11,906 nucleotides of DNA, taken from the NCBI GenBank assembly GCA_038199755.1, contig JBBPYR010000199.1, forward strand, positions 1 to 11,906, written 5' to 3'. This DNA is from JBBPYR01 sp038199755 (GTDB lineage: Bacteria > Chloroflexota > Ktedonobacteria > Ktedonobacterales > Ktedonobacteraceae). Position numbers and translations under genes: made by a program. Below, in pieces: positions 6,447 to 11,906 of the stretch (position 1 is its first letter; each line of letters begins with the position of its first letter). Under the pieces are notes generated by a model. The model saw only the letters and a list, made by a program, of their open reading frames with translations. It did not search any database and had not been told where the DNA came from.

Positions 6447-8618
6447 TTGGGATTTGTACACCTACACTGCCGTTCGGGGTTCAGCCTGCTGGAAGGCACA
6501 GCCACGCCTCATGCTCTCGTGCGCAGGGCTAAACAACTCAAGATGCCTGCCCTCGCCTTGACCGACCACAACTCCCTGTACGGCATGGTGGATTTCTACA
6601 CCCACGCTCAGAAGGCGGGCATCAAGCCAATCATCGGCATGGACGTGGACCTGGACGATGGGCACAGCCTCACGCTACTGGCTCGCAACATGGACGGCTA
6701 CCGTAACCTCTGCCACCTTGCTACCGTGCTTCGCCTCCACTCTGATCCGGAGGTTTTCGCTCCTGCCGGCTTTGGTGATGGTGAGGTTGGTGAATATGAA
6801 GACGAAGACAACGAGATATTGCCGTGGGACGATGGAATGTGGGGAGTGCCAGTGTTCGCTTTCACTCAGAAGCCCGTACCCATCGTCCCTACGGGGAGTA
6901 CACGGCGTACCGGGAATGCAGGGAAGGAGCCGCGTCTACCGCGAGAGATGCTGCTATCGGGCCGCCACAGCAGGGGTCTGATAGCATTGTCGGGTGGAAA
7001 GCGTGGGGGTGTCAATTCATTGGTCATGCAGGGCAAGACCCGGCAGGCGGCTAGAGTAGCCGGGATGCTGCTCTCCGCCTTTGGTGAGGGTAACTTCTTC
7101 ATCGAGTTGACGGCGCACGATGAGGCCGATAGTAGTGCCATGCCTGCATTGGTCGGGTTGGCGAACGACCTGGGTATCCCCATCGTTGCCACCAACGACG
7201 TGCTCTATCTCGGTAGAGAGGATGCTCCAACCGCACTTGCCTTAGCCCTTGCTGCTGCCCGTAAGGGGGTGAGAGGAGTGAGAGGGCTACACGGGGTACA
7301 TGAGGTACATGAGGTACATGAGGTACAGGGATCTCCAATGCAGGTAGGGGATGGAACTCAGCGAGCCGCTGATGCCTCTAAAGCCGAAGCAAGCACTGAA
7401 TGGAACGTTGAAGGGCGCAGCGAAATAGGCAGAGAGGTAGGCAGGGAGCGATACTTCAAATCGGCGGAAGAGATGGCCAAACTGTTCGGGGCTTACCCGC
7501 AGGCTCTGGCTAACGCAAGCTACATAGCCGAGCGGTGCAACGTGGAACTGCCCCTGCACAAACCGCTGTTCCCCTCAGTGGACCTGCACCCCGGCGAGAC
7601 ACCCTTCTCTCGGCTCTGGAAACTCTGCTTTGCCGGTGCTACCCGCCGCTACCGCCCCCTCACCAAACCGGCTATTGCACGCCTCAAGTACGAGCCGGAG
7701 GTCATCGAGTCGCTGGGCTTTTGCCCGTACTTTCTGGTGGTTTATGACATCGTCCGCTTCGCCCACTCCCGAGACATACCCATACTGGCGAGAGGATCCG
7801 CCGCCGATTGCATGGTGGCATATGTGCTGGGCATCACCCAGATAGATCCCATAGAGTACGATCTCCTGTTCGAGCGGTTCCTCAACCCCTCCCGAGCCGA
7901 GTTTGAACTACCCGATATAGACCTCGACCTGTGCTGGCGCAGGAGGGACGAGGTGCTCCACTATGTGTACGAGCGATACGGGCGGGAGCACGTGGCTATC
8001 GTTGGCACGTACATCACGTTCAAGCTGCGGTCGGCATGGCGAGAGATGGCGAAGGCGCTGGGTGTCCCGATGGAGCGCATCAACCGAGTGGCCGCACGGC
8101 TTCCCCATATCTTGCAGGCTGAGGGTGAGAGTGAGCGTGAAGATCAGGAGGAGAATGAGGAGGAGTTCGACAGAGTAGAGGACAGAGTAGAAGGCTCAGA
8201 AAACGTGCTGGAACCTGATGAGCAGGGGAGAAGGAGCCCTTCAGATACCGGAGCCACAGGAGATTTCAGCCTCAGGGACAAGACGGAAAGAGCAGCTTTT
8301 GAACTGGCTAAAGCCATAGAGGGACTGCCCAGGCACATGGGGATGCACTGTGCAGGGGTCGTAATAACACCCCAGGCCACACCCATCGCCGACCTCGTGC
8401 CCCTGCAGCGTGCAGCCCGCGATCCGAGTATGGCTATCACCCAGTACGACAAGGAGGCAATCGAAGCAATGGGTCTGGTCAAGATGGACCTGTTAGGGAG
8501 CAGGGCGCTCACCACCCTCGTGGACGCCATCCATGCTTCGGGTTTGATTATGGCAAAGTCAGCTAAGGGTGTGGCGGCAAGTGGCAAGGGAGGAGGAGAC
8601 CTGGGTCAACTGCTTGAA
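6447..8618 (+). pseudogene. dnaE: DNA polymerase III alpha subunit (DnaE/DnaE2-like), 5' part, disrupted by ISL3
   Basis: The frame starts at TTG 6447 (AGAGG 7 nt upstream). It encodes 724 polymerase residues before the insertion sequence, and read-through adds 22 foreign residues to a stop at 8687. The PHP domain opens with HLHCRSGFSLLEG (H5, H7), then ALTDHNSLYGM and GIKPIIGMD. The palm carries PDIDLDL with D492 and D494, and VKMDLLGSR with D681; these correspond to the three catalytic aspartates of E. coli DnaE (D401, D403, D555). The fingers, the tandem helix-hairpin-helix and the C-terminal region are missing, so it should not polymerise. Lineage-specific inserts include a VHEVHEV repeat (about residue 285) and an acidic stretch (about 558-605). 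With a LexA box upstream it was probably an SOS-induced, error-prone type polymerase; DnaE1 cannot be excluded. Confidence 0.85.
7294..7329 (+). repeat. 9-bp tandem repeat (aggtacatg) inside dnaE
   Basis: Four copies of a 9-bp unit, two exact and two with end variation, encode the repeated tripeptide H-E-V (V-H-E-V-H-E-V). It lies in a linker between the PHP part and the palm, where length changes would keep frame and probably be tolerated. Confidence 0.75.
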
Positions 8619-8641
8619 GGTTCAGCCCACTTTTTGGTGAA
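8619..8641 (+). repeat. ISL3 left terminal inverted repeat
   Basis: 23 bases beginning GGTTCAGCCCACTTTTTGG are the exact reverse complement of 10478-10500. The two ends diverge immediately inside this length, which sets the boundary. Confidence 0.9.
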
Positions 8642-8712
8642 AGAGTTGGGGAATTCAAGTCCCTTATCTGGTACACTTCCTCATTAACCAATCAGAGGAG
8701 GTTACCCAGCAA

Positions 8713-10476
8713 TTGCCTAAGTCGCCAATATCCATGTTGCTGCCATTGCCACATAGGTTGAAGATCGACATGATTTACCAAACTCCCGACACTTTGCTCG
8801 TTCACGTAAGCTCGACTCGTCGCCGTGCGTCTTGCCCCTTGTGTTCAACACCCTCTCACCATATCCATAGCCACTACTGCCGCAAACCGGCTGACCTACC
8901 TTGCGCTGGACGACCCGTCAGGTTGCTGCTCAATGTTAGAAAGTTCTTCTGCCGGGTTCCGAATTGTTCTCGCAAAGTTTTTACCGAACGTCTACCGCAA
9001 CTGCTTGAACCATCCTCTCGTCTCACAGCACGCCTGCGCTCTGCTTTGCAGCAGGTCGGATTTGGCTGTGGAGGCAAAGGTGGCGAACGATTGGCAGGGG
9101 CACTGGGGCTGGGAATGAACGTCTCAGACACGACCATTTTATGGTCAATGCAATCAAGGCACCTAGTCCAAACTCCTGCTCCCTCAGCAAATCAGGTTCG
9201 TGTCATCGGCATTGATGACTGGAGTTGGCGGCGTGGCCAGCGATATGGAACCATTATCGTGGATTTACAAGCCCACAAAGTGATTGACTTGCTTCCTGAT
9301 AGGAACGTGGAGTCGGTGCGCTCGTGGCTGGCCGACCACCCACATATCGAGATCGTCAGCAGAGATAGGGGCGCCACTTATGTTGATGGGGTAACGCAAG
9401 GTGCTCCCCAGGCCACTCAGGTTGCAGATAGGTGGCACCTTTACAAGAATCTGGGAGAAGCGGTTGAAGCCTTCCTTGTCCGCACCCATGCTCGTGTTCC
9501 ACAAGGTATTCCTGATGAAATCGCCTCCCCACCTGTACAATCTGGACGCAACGCCGTGCTTCCATTCCTATCACCATCTGTGTCTCTATCTTTAGCTCTA
9601 ACTCCATGCTCACTCATACCCCCACTCCTACCCCTACTCCTACCGCCGCGCCCATCGGTTTCGGCCACTCCACGCAGCCTACACCAATCTCAAGCTCGTC
9701 TTGAACGTAAGTGGAAACTTCATCAGCAAGTGCATTTGCTTCGCGCTCAAGGAGTGAGCCTGCATCAGACCGCCAAACAAATGGGACTTGCACGCAACAC
9801 CGTTCGAAAATATGATAGGCAACGCGTACCTGATGTCGCACCCCTGCCAACAGCACGACCCCGCCGCGCCAGTGTGCTCGATCAATATGAGGAGTACCTG
9901 GTGAAGCGATGGAACGAAGGCTGTGCTAACGCCGCCCTTCTGTCTAATGAGATCTGTGAAAAGGGGTACAGGGGAGGGAAAACAGTTGTAAAAGACTACA
10001 TGAGCTACCTTCGTAAGTATCCGTCTCAAGCTGCACTTTCCCACCCACGCAGCCAGCGTGCGGCGTCGGCGTCACCTCGAGAACTACGTTGGCTATTGGC
10101 TCGACAGCAAGAGGACCTCAACGAGGAACAGCAAGCTCGGCTGCAACGGTTGCTGGACACCTCGACGGATGTGCAGCAGGTCCATGCCCTGCTCCAAAAC
10201 TTCCACATCATGGTGCTTAACAAACAGCATGAGCGACTAGATTGTTGGCTGGAGCAGGCGAAGAAGAGCGGAATTACTGAAATGAAGAGCTTTGCCGCCG
10301 GAATTAGCCGTGATTACGAAGCCGTGAAGGCGGCGATCATTCTTCCCTGGAGCCAGGGCCAAACGGAAGGACAGGTTAACAACCTAAAAACCGTGAAGCG
10401 CGCCATGTACGGGCGAGCAGGGTTTGCCCTGCTCCGTCAACGATTACTACAATCCAACGGCAAACCAGCCGGTTGA
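8713..10476 (+). CDS. ISL3-family transposase
   Basis: The 587-aa protein has an N-terminal ISL3 zinc finger (C41, C44, C80, C85; CPLC and CRVPNC). The DDE catalytic core starts with VIGIDDWSWRRGQRYGT (D168/D169) and continues with SRDRGATYVDG (D218) and ADRWHLYKNL (D239). The closing glutamate is E552 in WSQGQTEGQVNNLK. An extra HTH (about 335-370, GVSLHQTAKQMGLARNTVRK) lies in the middle, as in longer ISL3 members. A proline/leucine/serine-rich insert (about 283-320) precedes it and resembles low-complexity inserts in neighbouring host genes. It starts at TTG 8713 with AGGAGG 11 nt upstream; ATG at 8734 is an alternative. The protein acts on the 23-bp ends of its own element. All catalytic residues seem present, so it may be active. 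Confidence 0.92.
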   Translation: MPKSPISMLLPLPHRLKIDMIYQTPDTLLVHVSSTRRRASCPLCSTPSHHIHSHYCRKPADLPCAGRPVRLLLNVRKFFCRVPNCSRKVFTERLPQLLEPSSRLTARLRSALQQVGFGCGGKGGERLAGALGLGMNVSDTTILWSMQSRHLVQTPAPSANQVRVIGIDDWSWRRGQRYGTIIVDLQAHKVIDLLPDRNVESVRSWLADHPHIEIVSRDRGATYVDGVTQGAPQATQVADRWHLYKNLGEAVEAFLVRTHARVPQGIPDEIASPPVQSGRNAVLPFLSPSVSLSLALTPCSLIPPLLPLLLPPRPSVSATPRSLHQSQARLERKWKLHQQVHLLRAQGVSLHQTAKQMGLARNTVRKYDRQRVPDVAPLPTARPRRASVLDQYEEYLVKRWNEGCANAALLSNEICEKGYRGGKTVVKDYMSYLRKYPSQAALSHPRSQRAASASPRELRWLLARQQEDLNEEQQARLQRLLDTSTDVQQVHALLQNFHIMVLNKQHERLDCWLEQAKKSGITEMKSFAAGISRDYEAVKAAIILPWSQGQTEGQVNNLKTVKRAMYGRAGFALLRQRLLQSNGKPAG

Positions 10477-10477
10477 G

Positions 10478-10500
10478 TTCACCAAAAAGTGGGCTGAACC
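10478..10500 (-). repeat. ISL3 right terminal inverted repeat
   Basis: Exact reverse complement of 8619-8641. It starts one base after the transposase stop codon (10474-10476), so the gene runs right up to the element's end. Confidence 0.9.
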
Positions 10501-10923
10501 AATTATATTCCGCCCTGGATAGTATGAGGATGCTGTAGAGAAGCATGGGGTGATAACGTGCGACAAACTGGCCCAATACGCGGGACGAGAGGTGATGGTG
10601 GCGGGTATGGCGGCGGTAGGACGCAGGCATACTACCAAAGGAGGGGAGTTGATGATGTTCATTACCTTGCAGGATGCTTACGGGTTGGTGGAGGTGGTGT
10701 TGTTCCCGGAGGCCTACAAGCAGAACGTGGAGATACTGGCAAATGGAGGGAACGGCCCATATCTGGTGCGTGGTATCGTGCAGGTCGGCGGCAAGGGGAG
10801 GGGCATAGGCATAGGAATGGGATAGGCGTACAAACACCGCCCGACCTGCGCCGCTCTGATGCTGTAGCGATGAAGATGCACCCTGTGATCATAGCCAGCG
10901 AGATTAGCCCCTTAGTTCCTTAG
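10501..10923 (+). pseudogene. dnaE: dnaE 3' remnant (C-terminal OB-fold region), frameshifted
   Basis: Directly after the insertion sequence the frame reads YEDAVEKHGV, then CDKLAQYAGREVMVAGMAAV and MFITLQDAYGLVEVVLFPEAY, ending LVRGIVQ. This is the typical OB-fold (tRNA anticodon-like) domain near the end of DnaE proteins. A TAG at 10520-10522 separates it in frame from the IS edge, so it lacks a proper start; a GTG at 10550 could restart translation without a Shine-Dalgarno. At about 10795-10825 a G-rich simple repeat (ggcata units) introduces a frame change. The likely true C-terminus, DAVAMKMHPVIIASEISPL, is in the +2 frame and stops at 10923. By comparison with E. coli DnaE, roughly 400 residues between the palm aspartate and this domain are gone; that number is an estimate. 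Confidence 0.75.
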
Positions 10924-11121
10924 CTCCTCAGATCTGTAATGGGCAAGAGGCCATCGGATGGAGTAATCATATTTACGCTTCTACGCTTGAAAATATCGAT
11001 CAAGAACCGAAGATATAATTTCACCACAGCGCAGAGGTGACATAGGCGATGCCTACTTACTGGGAATTGAGGAATGTCTGTTAACATGTACCATATCTGC
11101 TAATGACTTCTCCCTGATCTA

Positions 11122-11349
11122 TCAAATGGTTTCAGCATCGCTCCTGGCGCTGTCGGGTGAAAATTCGGCGATCTCTGTAGGATGTACACCTAGGCTTCTG
11201 GCGATCTTGCGGATGGTGGTCGGCCTGGGATGCGTCTCTCTGCGCGCAATTCTGTAGAGCGTCTGGGGTGTCACCCCTAGAAGCTCCGCGAACTCATCCA
11301 CAGTCAAATATCGCTCCGCCCTATATTCGTTCAAAGTTTTGGCTACCAT
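11122..11349 (-). CDS. XRE-family HTH transcriptional regulator (small)
   Basis: The 75-aa protein is almost entirely one lambda-repressor-like helix-turn-helix: LTVDEFAELLGVTPQTLYRI (residues 15-34), then TTIRKIARSLGVHPTEI (45-60). It has a short acidic tail and no second domain. GGAGG lies 7 nt before the ATG. A strong promoter at 11414-11442 with an operator palindrome in its spacer lies just upstream, and a divergent promoter with related sites faces the other way. It therefore probably represses itself and the plus-strand small-peptide unit. It resembles antitoxin, phage or mobile-element regulators. The fold is clear; the target set is inferred from the site layout. Confidence 0.88.
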   Translation of the reverse strand: MVAKTLNEYRAERYLTVDEFAELLGVTPQTLYRIARRETHPRPTTIRKIARSLGVHPTEIAEFSPDSARSDAETI

Positions 11350-11359
11350 CTTCTACCCT

Positions 11360-11391
11360 CCAATTCTCCAATTCTCCAATTCTCCAACCCT
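11360..11391. repeat. 8-bp tandem repeat (ccaattct) in the HTH gene leader
   Basis: Three exact copies and one variant (ccaaccct) lie between the promoter and start codon of the XRE gene. On the minus strand each unit reads AGAATTGG and the array gives repeated GGAG motifs ahead of the true GGAGG. Copy-number change would alter leader length and perhaps ribosome binding. Confidence 0.75.
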
Positions 11392-11413
11392 GTAAGGCAC
11401 ATGTCATAACCTC

Positions 11414-11442
11414 ATTGTACGACGTTATGATAACGTTGTCAA
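11414..11442 (-). promoter_or_regulatory. Promoter of the XRE regulator gene
   Basis: On the minus strand TTGACA (11442-11437), 17 bp and TACAAT (11419-11414) match the sigma-70 consensus at eleven of twelve positions. The spacer contains the operator palindrome at 11422-11436. Confidence 0.7.
11422..11436. promoter_or_regulatory. Operator palindrome ACGTTATGATAACGT
   Basis: A perfect 15-bp palindrome (7-bp arms, single central base) fills the spacer of the regulator's promoter. The half-site GTTATGA recurs inverted at 11404-11410 and directly at 11491-11497 and 11502-11508, the last two in the spacer and -10 of the divergent promoter. This is the layout expected for an autorepressor controlling both directions. 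Confidence 0.6.
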
Positions 11443-11480
11443 TACGTTCTAAATTGCTCAGATATTGGTGAGGAAAACCC

Positions 11481-11509
11481 TTGACAAATCGTTATGAATA
11501 TGTTATGAT
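11481..11509 (+). promoter_or_regulatory. Divergent plus-strand promoter with operator half-sites
   Basis: TTGACA (11481-11486), 17 bp and TATGAT (11504-11509) match the consensus at eleven of twelve bases. CGTTATGAATATG in the spacer is a weaker version of the 15-bp palindrome, and a second GTTATGA overlaps the -10. It would transcribe the hairpin leader and the 39-codon ORF. Confidence 0.7.
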
Positions 11510-11529
11510 ATAGGCATGAGCAAGTGAAT

Positions 11530-11586
11530 ATGAAGGCCACAGGGCGCAGATACAGGAGAGGACTTCATAAGAGCTTGAGGACATAA
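11530..11586 (+). CDS. Possible 18-aa basic leader peptide
   Basis: ATG 11530 to TAA 11584-11586 encodes MKATGRRYRRGLHKSLRT, rich in arginine and lysine. It lies just after the predicted transcription start and before the GC-rich hairpin, where attenuator leader peptides are found. There is no clear ribosome-binding site, so it may be chance. Confidence 0.2.
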   Translation: MKATGRRYRRGLHKSLRT

Positions 11587-11591
11587 GAAAA

Positions 11592-11628
11592 GGGGCGGTC
11601 ACAAGGCCTAGAAAACCACAACCGCCCC
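11592..11628 (+). ncRNA. GC-rich hairpin in the 5' leader of the small-peptide gene
   Basis: GGGGCGGT (11592-11599) pairs perfectly with ACCGCCCC (11621-11628) across a 21-nt loop. No U-run follows, so it is not a standard intrinsic terminator. It ends 12 nt before the GGAG ribosome-binding site of the 39-codon ORF and may stabilise the mRNA or control translation. Structure is seen; function is inferred. Confidence 0.45.
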
Positions 11629-11652
11629 CAACATCCCCGAAAGGAGAATGCG

Positions 11653-11772
11653 ATGTTCAGTATATCACAATTGTCACAATCACAAGAACAGAGAGCATGG
11701 GAGAGTGAGGAGTACGGCGACCTTCAGGACCAGGACCTGGAAGGTGTCCACTGTTGGTACTGTGGTGTATAG
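11653..11772 (+). CDS. Hypothetical 39-aa peptide with CWYC motif
   Basis: ATG 11653 to TAG 11770-11772 encodes 39 residues. The start is Gln/Ser-rich (MFSISQLSQSQEQ), the middle acidic (ESEEYGDLQDQDLEG), and the end is VHCWYCGV with a C-x-x-C pair. GGAG lies 7 nt before the ATG, the best ribosome-binding site at this end of the window, and a strong regulated promoter lies 150 bp upstream. I do not recognise the family. The acidic front and short cysteine/aromatic end recall precursor peptides or small metal-binding proteins, but no modification or export gene is visible in the window. It may belong to a plasmid- or phage-like unit governed by the XRE regulator. Confidence 0.5.
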   Translation: MFSISQLSQSQEQRAWESEEYGDLQDQDLEGVHCWYCGV

Positions 11773-11834
11773 TGCCCCCCAATGTCAAGACAAATTTCCG
11801 GCAAAATTAAGGTAGAAAGATAGCTGAGATAAAT

Positions 11835-11859
11835 GAGTCGAATCGAGTCGAATCGAATC
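11835..11859 (+). repeat. 10-bp tandem repeat (gagtcgaatc)
   Basis: Two exact copies (11835-11844, 11845-11854) plus the partial GAATC form a short array after the small-peptide gene. No function is evident. Confidence 0.6.
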
Positions 11860-11906
11860 TCGCCTTTGAGACGAAGCTGGGGTCATGATTGTCGCGCCTG
11901 CCAGTA

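Larger units (their letters stand above)
8619..10500 (+). mobile_element. ISL3-family insertion sequence, complete
   Basis: The element is 1,882 bp with perfect 23-bp terminal inverted repeats starting GGTTCAGCCCAC (8619-8641 and 10478-10500). It contains a single transposase gene. It interrupts dnaE. ISL3 elements usually leave an 8-bp direct repeat, but the flanks TGCTTGAA (left) and AATTATAT (right) differ. Loss of the duplication together with loss of the middle of dnaE points to a deletion starting at the element or recombination between two copies. Perfect ends and an uninterrupted transposase suggest a recent arrival. Confidence 0.9.

Noticed and set aside
8144..8587. 147-codon minus-strand frame in dnaE
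   Set aside because: Ser-rich translation antisense to the acidic insert and palm motif; no family resemblance or start signals.
10376..10837. 153-codon frame on the minus strand across the IS end and dnaE remnant
   Set aside because: It crosses the boundary between the insertion sequence and unrelated DNA and is antisense to recognised domains, so it is chance.
11833..11906. Open frame to the right edge starting MSRIESNRISPL
   Set aside because: Only 24 codons are visible, the start falls in a tandem repeat, and no motif is recognisable.

Overview
The window looks like a bacterial chromosomal segment rich in DNA-repair and accessory genes. Several gene families point to a Chloroflexota-like host, possibly Ktedonobacteria: a bacterial NurA-HerA pair, a divergent sigma-like protein ending in a KRxKDRIxKRL-type helix, and its HTH and ImmA/IrrE partners. 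That taxonomic placement is inference from protein style, not a marker-gene result. Most genes in the left half lie on the minus strand.

Left edge (1-426): the start of a probable transposase runs off the window on the minus strand. Upstream of it are an unlisted 44-codon ORF with a good Shine-Dalgarno, two perfect hairpins (one strikingly like a single CRISPR repeat), and a consensus TTGACA-17-TATAAT promoter flanked by an 11-bp inverted repeat. Next (427-3675) comes a minus-strand operon nurA-herA, a DNA-end-resection nuclease and its hexameric translocase.

3820-5957 is a tightly overlapping minus-strand operon: sigma-70-like factor, small HTH protein with a disordered acidic tail, and ImmA/IrrE metallopeptidase. 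It has a near-consensus promoter at 6018-6046. The arrangement suggests a peptidase-controlled transcription switch comparable in logic to ImmR/ImmA or DdrO/IrrE.

6355-10923 is a plus-strand dnaE-type DNA polymerase III alpha gene. Its promoter spacer carries a Gram-positive-type LexA box (GAAC-N4-GTTC). The gene is broken: an ISL3-family element (8619-10500, perfect 23-bp terminal inverted repeats, 587-aa transposase) sits after codon 724. The fingers/HhH section is absent, and only a C-terminal OB-fold remnant, itself frameshifted, follows the element. No target-site duplication is visible, so an IS-associated deletion is likely.

Right edge (11122-11906): a 75-aa XRE regulator faces a plus-strand transcription unit. 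Two divergent promoters, both with 17-bp spacers, carry related GTTATGA operator sites. The plus unit has a GC-rich hairpin leader and a 39-aa peptide ending in CWYCGV with an excellent ribosome-binding site. Several unrelated proteins here carry short low-complexity inserts encoded by simple repeats, which seems to be a trait of this genome.
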